Part shown: positions 33,628 to 45,678 of the stretch, one piece after another | Layout: every line of letters starts with the position of its first letter | How positions within the stretch are numbered: position 1 is the first letter of the stretch | Assembly (NCBI RefSeq): GCF_009017415.1 | Contig: NC_092404.1 | Location: 2,108,001 to 2,172,000, forward strand | From: Aspergillus flavus | Taxonomy: Eukaryota > Ascomycota > Eurotiomycetes > Eurotiales > Aspergillaceae | Direction of reading: 5' to 3' | Length of the DNA stretch: 64,000 bases | Translations under genes and position numbers: made by a program | The notes under the pieces: model-generated | Database searches by the model: none | Told to the model about the DNA's origin: nothing | What the model saw: the letters and a program-made list of their open reading frames with translations, nothing else

Positions 33628-35392
33628 TCAAGCAGGTCCATCCACCGGCTCCACCGCAACCTGAGACGCAGGCTTCTTACTGACAGCACCGTAGCTAGGA
33701 CCGGACGCACCACCCCGTTCTTCTCCCAGGATAGGAGTCTCGGTTCTTGGTGCCGCGACATTGTCCCGGTTTCCCTCCTCGTCTGTCACAATGGTCTTTC
33801 CGTGTCTTCTGGCAACCCATCTCCTCCATGGCTTATATACGACAACACTTAGACCACCGATGATGATAAACAATCCGCAGATACCACCGCCAATAGCATC
33901 GTAGTAGTCTCCGGCTGTTTGCACGCCATCCCAGAATTTACCAGTGGGCTCGGCGACGTTGAGCACCAGGGTGAGAAGCTGAATGACACCGATCACGATA
34001 GCGACGACGACAGTCAAGCAGGTCAGCACGATAGAGTAGTACAGGAACGCGATAGGGTCGCGGTGGTTCTGGGAGGGCTGAATTTCGTGATCCTCGCCGA
34101 TAAGTGGCGTCTCGGCGGTAGAGCTATCTTCTTTTGGTGGGAGGAAATTAGCAGCGGGCTGAACATATAGCGAGAGCATGAGGGCTCCATCGGTGGTGTC
34201 GAGGAGGCACATTCCAGCTAGGTGGGTGTTAGTAAGGTTATTTACTAGTTAAGTATATTGCTTTTAAACAAACCTGTGAAGAGGATCGGGAAGATCAGAA
34301 TAACCCAGAAGTCTGTGCCTCGCGCAGCTTCAACAGAGGATATCCCAAGTAGCGCTATCTCCGAAGATGTATCAAATCCAAGACCAAAGAGAACACCAAG
34401 CGGGTACATCTTCCAAGGACTGGGAAACGGTTAGCCAAGCTTCATTTCACCTCTAATACGGTGCAGCTTACCGGTCAATCAATTTGAACATCCGTTTGAG
34501 TACATTGAACAGGACTCCGCCTCCTTCAATCTTCCAGGCTTCATCTTCTTGGCCCTCTGAGAGGTCTAAAACTTTCTGCATCTGCTTGTACAGCTTATAC
34601 AGGATGTAGAAGTTCATGAGACCTAACAAGATGAGAAAAGCGGCACTGACAGATGTGCCAATGATACCGCCGACAGTACTGAAGCTGTCAAAGCGGGATG
34701 ACACGGCGGCTGCAGTGGCAGCCACAACGATAGATGTGACGATGACAATGCTGGTAGTTTGTCAGCCCTGTCAATGGAATCAAGGGAACAAGAGCACGCA
34801 CGTTGAGTGACCAAGGGAGAAGAATGTTCCCACGGTTACGGGCTTCTGGCCCGTGGCCAGCAGCCTACGCGTCATCAAATCGATAGCCTAACATTGCGTG
34901 TCAGATGAGTTTCTGTGTACAGTACAGAACACATACTGAGATATGATCAGCATCAAAGGCATGCCTCAACCCTAAGGTATACGCGAGGACGGCATTGGAG
35001 ACCAGAGACCTATAGCATTGTCAGCATCGACAAGGGTTTCATATAGCACAAATGTCAAGCTCCTAGTTGGGTAGGACGACATACGGATAGTAACGCTGAG
35101 AAATATGTTAACGGATATCCTAACATAGAGAGCCAAGTCCAATGCCTTCGCCACGACATCGAGAATAGCTTACCAGAACAACAGCAACCGCAATCCATAC
35201 CGCTACATTGATAAATGCAATGAATAATATGATAGCAAGAGCAGGAAAAGGGATCTTGCGAACTCCCGGTATGCGACTATGGGAGCGCTCAGCATGTCGA
35301 ATGAGTGATTTCGGCGTCCATTTGCTCTTGGTATCGACACTCTGGGAGTCTGACATGGCCTCCGAGAAGCTAGGAGGGGATGATTCCCTCAT
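33628..35392 (-). CDS. nic1: NiCoT-family high-affinity nickel/cobalt transporter
   Basis: Seven exons: 35392-35174, 35095-35085 (an 11-nt microexon), 35009-34937, 34887-34802, 34750-34472, 34419-34274 and 34217-33628, giving 467 residues. The ATG is at 35392; the longer track start at 35407 is TTG. The signature [13 protein letters not shown] sits at residues 90-101, with H93-x4-D98-H99, the metal-selective H-x4-D-H of NiCoT proteins. Further family motifs: [18 protein letters not shown] and [13 protein letters not shown]. Eight TM segments are expected. Fungal relatives such as Nic1 bring Ni2+ into the cell for urease. The second half has a charged loop and a C-terminal tail with [14 protein letters not shown]. 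Ni rather than Co preference cannot be decided from sequence. Confidence 0.93.
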
Positions 35393-36417
35393 GATGAAGA
35401 GTCTCAATTGACGAGATTGGTTCTCGCAGGCGGTTGTAATATCCCGTCCCTTCCAATATACGGTCTATCCGGGGGTTTAAAATTCTGTATCTGTCGCGTG
35501 AGTGTGGTGGATGAATCTTTATTTCCTATGTGGGGTAGGAAGAAAGACGATAGATAAGAGTAAAATGTATTATCAATAATGACAGCCAATGGTGGATCCA
35601 AGAAAGAAAAAGAGCCAAGCGAACTGGACGAAGTCGATCTGAGCAAATTAAAGCTTGTTTCCTCGCTTGTTGGCCGAGTTCCATACTTCGACTCCCTTGC
35701 GCTTCTCGCGGTTTTCCGATGGTTTCCGACCTTGGATCAGCGGTGTGAGAGCAGGATGACCTGTGAAAGCGATATGATAGGCGAATAGTATACTTCTCTG
35801 TACGAACCTCGCATTGCTTTTTGTCAATCTCAGGCCATACAAAGTCCAGAGTTCATGTGGAATGTGACGGCCGATGACTGCCGATGCCCCACCAAATCCA
35901 CCCCTCTTCGGCATCGTCAGTCGGAGGCTACCGATGTGACTCTACTCCACTACGCAAGAACTCGTGATAACAAATGCTTCCAAATGTGTCAATTCGATTT
36001 TTAAGTCTATGTACACGTTGCTACCTTTTGACAGGGGCAGTCTTTACCATCCATCGCCCCTCTTCTATCCTTTGGGGGGTGGTATGTAGAGACGGACTGA
36101 TTCCAGATATCGCTCTGGGGAGCGTGGAAATACTTCACGCGTCAACAAACGTGAAGAACGATATCCTCGGAAGGGTTCATACTCCCTAGATTTGAGTTAC
36201 GGCGTTGGTAACCAAGGCCGAGTTGGCCGGTTCGCCGATATCTTGGGCCAGATCCACTTGGGATCGGCATGTTTGACAGATGATGGACGGTTACGAACCA
36301 TCTCGGAATGTTCTAGCCGCAACGAAGCAGCACGCTCGGTAATCTGTCAACTTGGGGATAGGAAAGTAAGGATTAAGCATGCGATGCCGGTCGACATCTA
36401 GCTGTCTACTTCCTAGA
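35393..36417. other. Region between nickel transporter and conserved unknown gene
   Basis: About 1 kb holding the transporter promoter and one doubtful small ORF (35648-35914, listed separately). ORFs at 35974-36401 on the plus strand have no motif. Confidence 0.45.
35648..35914 (-). CDS. Possible small protein, 88 residues, unknown
   Basis: ATG at 35914, MPKRGGFGGASAVIGRHI-PHELWTLYGLRLT. The GRHIPHELW start is a plausible small basic fungal protein, and an alternative reading splices GTTCGT at about codon 36 to a CACAG acceptor near GHPALTPLIQ. The GRxIPxH pattern loosely recalls small mitochondrial ATP-synthase-associated proteins, but the resemblance is weak and I do not assign it. Confidence 0.3.
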   Translation of the reverse strand: MPKRGGFGGASAVIGRHIPHELWTLYGLRLTKSNARFVQRSILFAYHIAFTGHPALTPLIQGRKPSENREKRKGVEVWNSANKRGNKL

Positions 36418-37371
36418 TCAAGCGGCGGCGAGAACAGTCGGCGACGGCGTCCATTTGGTGACGGAGGGCTTAGTCTGCTGCAGATTGGAATTGAGGATGT
36501 TCCACTCGTTCCTCGTAATCGGGGTAACATCAGAAGCAGACTGTGGGGTCTTGGGTCCCCGCTTAGCCGGAGCAGCCCTATATCTCGGCGGATTGGCCTC
36601 TATGCGCGCCCGAACGGTGCGCTTCGGGGAGTTCCGGCTGCTGTGCTCTGCCCGCGCGCGCGGCGGCAGGATGATCCCTTCCTGGCCGAACTGCTTCTTA
36701 TAAGTTTGGGCGATGTGGGTCAGGAGTTCATCCCGCACGTCGAGCTGTTCATATACGCGGTGGAAGAATGCTTTACTGAACGGGCGACCCTGAAAATCCC
36801 CAATAGTGCGATGCAGGAGCTGCACGCAGGATGTGACGCAGGACGCTTCGGGATTTTTGCCTTGGTTGGAAAGAATGCACAGCCGGCGTTTGAATGTGTA
36901 GATTCGGTCTACATTGAGCAACGTGAGGCCTTCTCGGCTGAAAATGACCTCGTTTTGCATGATCGACTGTTGGACCAGGTACTTGTTGGCCTGACGCTCG
37001 TATTGACTGCGATTTAGCGCGTCGGTCCAGCTCTGACCCAGCGAGAACTTGCTGGCGGCTTTGACCACGGCACGGTAGACGGCTCGCCATGTTTGTTGGT
37101 CAAGCTCGTCGATGGGAATTACCATGAGGTCGGATGGTTCACCGGTGGGATATGGCTTTCCACGACCCACTAGCAACGTGGCATGCATCATTTTCTGCTC
37201 GAGTTTGTAGGAGATGTACTCGAGGGCGGGAAGGATTGAAGGAGGGAGAGTCTCCGAGTCAAAGGTAAAGTCGGGAGAAAGGGGGCTAGAGATCATATCG
37301 GTTGTAAGACTGCGAGTAGGAGAAGTGGGCACATATAGACCCGTTGGACGTGGGAGACGAATCACACCCAT
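36418..37371 (-). CDS. Conserved fungal protein of unknown function
   Basis: Single exon, 317 residues from the ATG at 37371 (MGVIRLPRPTGLYVPTS). The larger reading frame upstream to 37638 begins with a non-ATG codon and leads through leader sequence. The core at residues about 45-215 is well structured: ILPALEYISYKLEQKMMHAT, DLMVIPIDELDQQTWRAVYR, FSLGQSWTDAL, NEVIFSREGLTLLNVDRIYT. Such a fold is recurrent in ascomycetes and I recall it as a DUF family, not a named enzyme. No signal peptide, TM segment or catalytic motif is visible. The C-terminal tail is basic and disordered (RAEHSSRNSPKRTVRARIEA). Likely nuclear or cytosolic. The plus ORF at 36379-37017 is its antisense shadow. Confidence 0.72.
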   Translation of the reverse strand: MGVIRLPRPTGLYVPTSPTRSLTTDMISSPLSPDFTFDSETLPPSILPALEYISYKLEQKMMHATLLVGRGKPYPTGEPSDLMVIPIDELDQQTWRAVYRAVVKAASKFSLGQSWTDALNRSQYERQANKYLVQQSIMQNEVIFSREGLTLLNVDRIYTFKRRLCILSNQGKNPEASCVTSCVQLLHRTIGDFQGRPFSKAFFHRVYEQLDVRDELLTHIAQTYKKQFGQEGIILPPRARAEHSSRNSPKRTVRARIEANPPRYRAAPAKRGPKTPQSASDVTPITRNEWNILNSNLQQTKPSVTKWTPSPTVLAAA

Positions 37372-38863
37372 GGTGGATGATTGATCAAAAGAACAGATGA
37401 AGTATAGGATAGGATTGTTCAGAGAGAGTAACGTGGTTCCAAACCACGAACAACCCCAGGTTATTCTCTGGAGGGTTTGATGATGAAAAGGAGAAGAGGA
37501 AGGAAGGCCTGGGGAAACCCATCGAGATCTTATTATATTTTTTTCCTCGTCATGCCAGATGGGATTATTGTCATGAGAGTCAACACACCAAATTTGCTCT
37601 AGTTTGGGCCTTCTAATCATAGCAAATTGTTGCAGCAATCAGATTGGATTCCAAGGGAACGGAACCCAATCCAATGGCCCCATCACGATAACCTTAAGCG
37701 CCGACTGTGACGACTTTACGACAACTTGCAGATGGTCACCCACTAGTCTTGCAGGATCAGCATATCCTTCCAGTATGATTGGTGGAATGGATACGAAAAT
37801 AGTATCAATTAGCCGTGAAATTTCCTCGTAAATTCAGGGTCATTGGGGGGAGGTTCGGACTAAATGTTCTAAAAATGGATAACCCTAACGACCTCACCCG
37901 GATACAACCATCACATACCACGATAGGATAGAGAATATTCACTTCACTGACACAGAACCAACACTTCTACTACTAGTGATACCCCTCTTTCAACGCATCC
38001 CCCTCTCGACCGTATAGCCGGATCCAAGCGGGCATCCATCTCGCCCAAGGATTGGCGCCAAAGTTCGTCCACCCCGCCCAAGGCCGACTCAACCGTCATT
38101 CCATTCCAATGATTACTCGACGCGTTGCTCCTGCGATATGCACCTGCAGCCGTGCTCAGCCTTAGGGTAAGCACTTGCAGAAACTATTGAAATCCTGCAT
38201 ATGTCCGGCGGTTGACCTCTGGTTCTGGAAGGAAGCTCACATTTAGTGTTGAATTTAGCTTGCGCTTATTATCTCCGGTCACTGATCTTCCTGTGGTAAT
38301 GGTGTGTACCCCGCTCTGAGTGATATTTGATTCGTGGCAAAGGATCTCTTGTGGCGTAATCAGCTGTACTGTTGGCATAAATCATGGTGACTTTACTTTA
38401 CTCTTCCCGAGGTTCGCATGCGGGAAGGTGGTGGATTGATTACATTCTTCTCTCCAACTAGTCATCTTGATTGTATCATTTCTTACGTGTAGACATGGAT
38501 GGAATCGTTGGCGCTATCTTTCTTTGGCCTGTTATACCGCGTGTCCGTGATCTTGCATTCCTACCGGTCAACCCCATGGCTTAATAGATTAACCGTGGAC
38601 ATATCGTCATTAGATTCGTTACTTCTACCCTCTCCAACCCCCACCCAAGCTCTTAATAGTTTTATGATATCTGAGTGGTTGGACCCGCCTCGTGTGAAAT
38701 CGGGGTCTGCGGGGAAATAGTATCTCTCGCGGGAGGATTCGACAGCTTCTGCAGAGGATATACGACAAGCATACTTTGACAATCCATTGTACGTTCTATA
38801 CAAGTTTCATTCGTCGATGGAAACCAAAATTGTTCTCTGGAGCAGTTCCCCCACAGAATTAAA
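37372..38863. other. Intergenic
   Basis: About 1.5 kb with promoter sequence of the conserved unknown gene on the left. Small ORFs at 37944-38174 (minus, 76 codons) and 38184-38378 (minus) show no family. I see nothing else. Confidence 0.45.
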
Positions 38864-40784
38864 CTACTCCTTTGGCAATGCATTATGGCTTGAGTGAGGG
38901 GCCGTATGAGCCTGGATCTGAGAATAGATGGAAAGAGCTTGATCGTATGTTGCATGTGAAGTCCAGCCATCCTTGCTCAGGATACCCGATAAGGCATCCC
39001 AGAAGTCTTGTACTTCATTCCAGCCTTCACCATCCTCATAATGCTTGCAAATTTCTTCAGAGGAGAAGTCGATGGGGCACTTAGCTATACGGTATAATGA
39101 ATCCCACTTCCTTTAAACATCTTTCAGTGAGCATAACTGGTCAATTATACAAGTTTATCTCATGACTTACTTCTATATCCTTATTAAAGACTCTCGTAAT
39201 GGCAAGATATCTCCATCCCATGTATTCCCTACAAAGCGGATGGGATTTGTTATTGTCTTGCCATTTGGATACTGGAACACTTTGCTCAAAATTGGATTTC
39301 GTTCCACCGTATAATTCTCATAGAGATATAATAGGATCGAGTTGGTGGCTTTGTCCTTAACAGCACTTTGCGTATTTTCGTCTAGTTGCTTGAAATTTTC
39401 AGGTAGTTCGAGCATCAAGTCACCGTTATAGTCGAGAAAATCAGGATGACGGCCCTCTAGGAACAAAGGACCGCTCTGCCAGTCTATGATGCTAGTAATA
39501 TAACCGCTGTCATCGACAAAAATATTAGAAGTGCGAAGGTCTAGATACTATAAGAACAACCCTAAAATATCTTGCTCCTGTGGAATTAGATGAGGAGCAA
39601 CAGATAGATATCTCTGGAGAAGAGAAACATGTTTAGCGGAATTATTCTAGCTATGGGAAACGAATAACGGATTATTTAAAGAACGCGGAATTGTATGTTT
39701 CTGAATTTAAGCTATCTTTTAAAAAACAAAAGCCTGTATGTAGTCAATCGTAGAAGCCCCTGTATACAATTATCAATTAAACCCAGCGAAAAAAAATAAC
39801 GAAACAGGCGTATATAGTCCACATTAAATATTTATATCGCCTCGCCCCTTACTCTGAATTGCTGTATCTACCATCGGCCCGATAGAAAATATTTCAGCAA
39901 TATTATATTTAAGCTTATGCGACAAGTTGTCTCCTTCGACTATTATAAAATAAGACCCAGGAGGTGCGTCTTTCCTATATAAAAAAGGTAACCATATCTA
40001 CTCTAGTTAGAAAGCATATAAAACTTTGTTTCTTAATCATAAACAAACGTACTCGAAAATTTTCAACGATAACAATTTATATTAAATAGTCACTATATCC
40101 TCCATTGTCTGAATCTTACGTCCAAGGTCCATTTCTATCCAAACGTCTGCGAGATCTTTACCTGGGGCATGTTCTATAATAATATACTCAGCTCCGACAC
40201 GGTTTATAGAGTCTATCGCAGAATTCCACGCAAGAACTTTAAAGACTGGAAGATAAAATATAGCTTTTAATTGAAAGTTATGTCAGATCACTAATCTACA
40301 AATCTAAAAAAAAAAATAATTAATATGATCGATAGTAAAAGCTACTTATAAAGTCCATTAGAGTAACCTCTAAGGCTGTTGTTAAGAAAGCTGGCCCAGT
40401 ATTCAGATTTAAAATTCGAGCGATGACAGTCTTCCCGTTGCCCATAGTGAGCTTGAAAGACTTGTTATATGACCCTTCCCCTATCTTTGCCATGCTAACA
40501 CAGGACCCAGAGGATGATAATTCCGTAGCAATTTTCTGCACTTCGAGTATATCAAATTCACGGTACCTCTCTCGAAGCTGCTGCCTCTCATCCCAAATCC
40601 ATCGTCCACTAGTATATCTAAAGAAATCTTGTGGATTTCCTACAATATTAGCCATCTGAAGCTGAGGGTGTTGATAGGAATAACATCGGCTTGAGAGGGG
40701 TAACAGGAAGGTCTCTCTCGACAAATTTGACGAATTTGACAAAATACTCCGATTCCCTTTTAACATGCGTGGGAATATAGGCAT
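38864..40784 (-). pseudogene. Decayed APH/AIM9-type phosphotransferase (kinase-like) gene
   Basis: Five separate pieces on the minus strand line up in family order. N-terminal piece from ATG 40784: NPQDFFRYTSGRWIWDERQQ, KIATELSSSGSCVSMAKIGEG, SYNKSFKLTMGNGK. Second piece about 40245-40085: VLAWNSAIDSINRVGAEYII, EHAPGKDLADVW. Third about 39975-39824: DAPPGSYFIIVEGDNLSHKL. Fourth 39650-39173: the kinase catalytic region, reading YLDLRTSNIFVDDSGY where the family has HLDLR. Fifth 39085-38864: CPIDFSSEEICKHYEDGEGW, NEVQDFWDALSGI. In piece two the frame runs into TAA at 40084-40082, where a Gln codon (CAA) is likely ancestral, and a further TGA follows. The catalytic His is Tyr. The middle is AT-rich, fitting C-to-T decay. 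Not functional as read. Confidence 0.75.
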
Positions 40785-43166
40785 GGTTATTACAAACTAT
40801 CAGAGAATCATAGGAAGGTCATCGCAGGAGGCGTTAGCTCAGTCTAGGAGGTGGTCTCCGTGGGTATTAGTCGATCACCTCTTTAACCACCACCGCCATA
40901 TTACCTCATTCAAGGAACGCAATTAGGACACTATATTATCATTCTCTTGTGGTGCACGAAGGTGACCGTTGGGATATGGGGGTATGATGTCTGGGCGAGT
41001 CTCATTAGCGGAACACTTTACTATCAACTCGCTTATAATGCCACTCAAGTACCTAGACTGGATAATATCACAATCGCTTCATAGATAAAGAGTCTTCCGG
41101 CTACATTTCAACCTTCAATCAGTCTACGACTTGATAGCAAAACCGCTCGCTACCTATCAAGGATGAGACGTTCTCCTAGATAGTTAGAGAAAGTTCTACT
41201 ATCGGAATCCGCAAATTTAGTTGTTCATAAACCACCATACCCCTTTAGACTGGGTAGGGGGGTTCGTATTAAATTCTAGGAGCAAAAGAACTAACTTCGA
41301 TAAAGACTCAACCCAGAAAATACCTTTAGAGAATGCACCTTACAGTAGCAAGCTTAATTCAGCTTAGCATACATCATCTTGCTCAGTAAAGGGACTAGCA
41401 TTCTTAGCCAGGTAATTACATGTACGTAGATAGATTACCATCCGTCTATACGCAGCCAAGTCAGGAACGAAAGGCTGTGTCGAGCTAATCAGCCTGGTCA
41501 ACCTATACACGCTAGAAGGTAAAGATTTGCGCTGCATCAGTTAATTATAGAGAGATGGGTAACATGATGGAGGTATTTTATTTTGCGTCAGGGATGTGAG
41601 ATGAATATTCCTAGCTTAGATCAGAGCATTTTTCCGGACTAAAAGGCCACCTGCAACGCTTTTTTCCAACGAAACTACGAACTATTGACCTACCACTACA
41701 GTAAACTTATGTTTCCAAACATCCGTCAAGATTAAATATTTCGCTGCACACCAGCCAGCGTGTGAGATAACCCAGAGCATTAGGTATATGCGCTCACTCT
41801 ATCTATGCGTATTGCATAAAATCTACATTGCGCGAGCAAATCGCGCAGTGATGTACCTACTCGTAGCTTTGGTGGCGTGTCTATGACCCCATTTAAGCCT
41901 GGAATATCACCTGTCCAATATAGACGGGCCGCCCAAAGCAGTTAGGATTATTCCAGAGCTCTTATACGCCAAAGTGTTAAGATCACTCTGTGAGGTTGAT
42001 GCAATTTTGGATCTAGCTCAATCATATGTTTATTGATATTCCTATACGCTCCTGGGCCCGAGTAGTCAAGGCCTCGAGATCATAGTTTCGAACTGAATAA
42101 TTCCATCTGCGTTCAGTATCTCTCCTCAGTTGATACTCTTATGGGAAGTCAGGTCCGTGGAATACTTTTTTCCTCGGATCATCAATCGAGCCCTGTTTAT
42201 CACTTCGCCGACACACGGATGATACGCCAGCTTGGCGAAGAAGTGCCTGTCGAAAAGAGTAAAGCGGTGATCTGTTTCTGCAGTTAAGTTCCAGTACAAT
42301 ACTCATCTCCATTCCCACGACTCCATACCCTTTTCTATGAACAGTTGCGTTATAGCTTGTCAGTTTAGGAAAGTACACGTCAAGATCGAGCGCCTTCCAC
42401 AGTAGCCAGGACAGTGTTTGTGCAATGGTGAGTGCGTAGACTGTATGTCCTGAATTATGTGACAGTCCGTACAGCTAGGGAAACTATACTAATCAACAAT
42501 CATTCACCTTGCCGGGTTGTCAACCACAATGCTCTGCGGCGACAACTGTAATATTGAGTTATTCTTGGTTGGTGGAAGACCTGCCGCTATTGAAGTCGTT
42601 CTACGCTAGTCATTTCTCTGGTAGGCACGGGATCAGGTAGTTTGGCAGTGTTAAAGCGGCGGGCTAAAGTAGTGGGAGGGGTGGACGAATGCTCAGGATT
42701 TACTACTAGGACAAGGTTCAGGGGGTACCATAGTCTTAGGACTCGCATCTATAGGGTTCCGAATAATTTCCCGAAATACCCAAAGTTCTCCCGGCCAAGG
42801 CCTTCCGGTATCTCAGCACATGGCTACCTGCTCTAAAGAAAGTAGGGTTATGTCTCGCCGAAGTCGCCCAATTCTCGGAGAAACTCAATATGTTTATCTA
42901 GCTTTAGCTAGACAAACGGCGGGCGGCCACAAAGGGAGATATAACCCTTATTTACTCCGTATGTTGCTTAATATAGCTATCTTTGTGGATTACTATCAGG
43001 TACGGTACATACAGTATCGAATCGTGTCCTCTGTCAGGCAATGAGGAAAATGTCACGAGGACGAAAAGAGGCTTGACGTCAGCTATTTAGTACATAAACA
43101 GCCAAGAGCTATAAAGGGACTGGCTCTCGGGGAGGGGTTTTCTCCTGGCGCTAGAAGGCTGTCCTT

Positions 43167-43198
43167 AGCTAGCATTAGGGTTACCCCGGGTGCTAGCT
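43167..43198. repeat. Inverted repeat with 8-bp arms
   Basis: AGCTAGCA at 43167-43174 and TGCTAGCT at 43191-43198 are perfect reverse complements. It may be the remains of a small element in the decayed tract. Confidence 0.4.
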
Positions 43199-45328
43199 GA
43201 CGGGATCCAGGTTGTTCCAGTACTATAACCTTGCTCTTGGCTGCATTATTGGAGTGCCAGTGTCAGGCAACACGTTCTTTCTTAATCTAGCCAAAGCCTA
43301 ATTATATAGCAGTGGCGTACATCCCGGAAGAAGGTTCGTAGAATTGACGGTTAGACTTCCACGATAAGGGAAATAAAGCGTTCTTCGCTCTGTCCAATCA
43401 CGGCATCCGCACCAACTGACCAGTGTGCGAAAGAAACGCTCACTATTACTACTAGTAGGATGGTGGGTATTCTCGCTAAACTGTTGAACTTATCATCCTG
43501 TCGGATACCCCTCTCTCTTGGCATAATCTCCGGTTCATAGTAGCTTCCATGTCCGCTCTCCTTCCGCTGCTAAAAAGCATTCCCATTGGGCGGAGAGATA
43601 TTAACGATGATAAGGATCATGGACTGCTCATGATATATGCTCTGACCTTGGAACTTGGCGAAATCCTGGTCCAGGAAAAGATACTCTTGGGTTACATATA
43701 CCAGGGACAAGCCCCGACATCCCGAGACATGGACAGTGCATAGTCTGGGGAAGATAAGCTGTCGGTTAATGGGGTTTTTGTTACCTAACACATTCGGCTA
43801 TAAGGAAACACTAAGAAGGTGAGTTTCAGCTATCAAGGAATCAGCTAACCCCACTCGGGTGATGGGGAGTGCTACCAGTAAGTTTCTTTTTTGTCGTGAT
43901 TCATGTTAATCGTCTTCCCTCGATTGACAGCTCCAGAATACGTTTGCTTCGACGAGGGACATTCTTGAAGAGTTGATTTTAAGATTGCCAGCGCCGGGTG
44001 ACTATCACGTATTCAGTTTAATACCTCCCGGTTAAGGTTCCTTCAGTTGATCCCGCACATGGCTTTTTTTCACTATTCTAGAAGCAGAGATAAGCGACAG
44101 TCCGTCGTGATTGGCGGGTCAAGCCTGGGAGATAAACGCAGAGATAGCAGCTCTTGGCGAGCCACTAAGTTGATAGCGGACTTCCTCCATTGCGGCCCAA
44201 CCTTTTTACTCTTCCCATCGTTTACTTGTGTGTGTGTGTGGACCGTGTCCATACCCGATACATGGAAAAATATCAACGAGTCTAGTGAACATGCGAAGAC
44301 TTGTCCGCGGTAAACTGGGTCGCCACTGACTATTGGCATCGCTACGATTCGTTCTGGTGGATTTTTCATCAACCCTAGTGATGGTCTAAAAGCGTCATTC
44401 CAGCCACAGACCGGAAAGCCAAGGCGTGCCAAGGAGAAGGTGCCCCAATGGTCGGTGCTTACAGGGGGTTAATGGCCCCTCTTCTTGCTTGTTTTCCGAC
44501 CCGCTCGCTTTGCTTCGGCTAAGGAAAGAACTGCTTATCCACGCGGCGGTGTTAGTTCTTGGTTAGACAGAGATATCGAGAAGCTACGGTAGTATCGATG
44601 AGGTGAATATTACACTCATGCAATATATACGCTCTATCTTTTGCCCGAGTATGTCTTATTCAATTTTCTCTATTTTAATTGTTATTTACTTTATTTATTA
44701 TTATTATCTAACGACTTAATATCCTTGATCCTACCACAAAAGCATTGGGAGTTACCTGTACGTATTTCTAGACAAAAATCCCAAAGGAAAAAACAAAAAA
44801 AAAATAACAGAAAAACTCAAGTCGGGATCGTATAGACGCCCGAAGTCGAGACTTCGGTGTAGACATGGACAAAAGTCTCTACCCCGGACGGGGCAAGCGA
44901 TTCCATGACTAACAGAAAAGGCTAATCTTTTATTTCCCCGGGATGTGGAGAATCCAAGTCAGGCGGCGTGTGCGCCTCGTGTCAAGGGTGCCAAGACCAT
45001 CCGCTTTTGACTCCATCTTGGCAAAGCAAACGAACCAATGGATAACTCAATCAGGTAACAGCTCCTCATGATCAGTCGGACGAGACTAACCTCTTCCATC
45101 CAAAGCTGGATGAGCCTCCAAGAACGGCGGGAAATTACTGCCGGTAAACCAATCAAGACCTGCATGTTCTACGAGTATTTCACGCGGGGGACTTGAACCT
45201 GGGTCTATCATCTCCTCTTTGGGAAAGCCTGCACACCGTTCGGATGGGGCAATGCAATATGCAATAGGTAATATTTATTCTTCCAGTAATATCAATTATA
45301 CTTTCTAGTATCGAGCCACAATCTTAGC

Positions 45329-45334
45329 TTATCT
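45329..45334 (-). promoter_or_regulatory. GATA-type site upstream of the permease
   Basis: CTTATC on the plus strand, read as GATAAG on the minus, lies 345 bp before the permease ATG. Fungal nitrogen regulators of the AreA type bind HGATAR upstream of amino-acid permeases. A single site is weak evidence. Confidence 0.3.
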
Positions 45335-45678
45335 TATTTTCTTATTTTCCTTTTTCGCATGCCGTCCGAATTGGAATCCCTGTGTGCCTCAGAGACTCGG
45401 CCACCCCGATGTGATCCGTCGTGGTCGATCTTACTATTTAACCTATTCCCCCGCCTGTGTTTCTGTTTTCTTCCCCTTCTGTCGTCGGCTTCTTCTCGCC
45501 TCTCCTTCTATACTGTCCCTTTCCCTTGGGATCTCGTTTCTCCTTTCAGAGGGCTTAAATAACGTGAGGGAAGATCCAGTACTCTGTTGAAGTCACGGGA
45601 GTCCTTACCGCTAGTAAAGCGGGCTTTGTTCCTGAGCCCCCGCAGAATTCTGCCTACCATCCGAGCGCATTCGGTACA

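Larger units (their letters stand above)
40785..45678. other. Gene-poor tract of 4.9 kb with degraded sequence
   Basis: No ORF over 120 codons on either strand and no intron-exon pattern I can join. Items seen: a 70-codon minus-strand peptide run at about 42480-42250 (LYGLSHNSGHTVYALTIAQ, then LDLDVYFPKLTSYNATVHRKGY) preceded by an acceptor-like TTTCCCTAG, perhaps a relic exon; an inverted repeat at 43167-43198; a TACTCCGTA at 42953-42961; and a T-arm-like string at about 45185-45205. The last 300 bases are the T/C-rich leader of the permease with a CTTATC (GATAAG) site at about 45329. Confidence 0.6.

Noticed and set aside
45165..45260. tRNA-like sequence on the minus strand (GGTTCAAGTCCC T-arm motif)
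   Set aside because: The T-arm loop string is present, but the stems around it do not pair and the 5' and 3' ends cannot form an acceptor stem.
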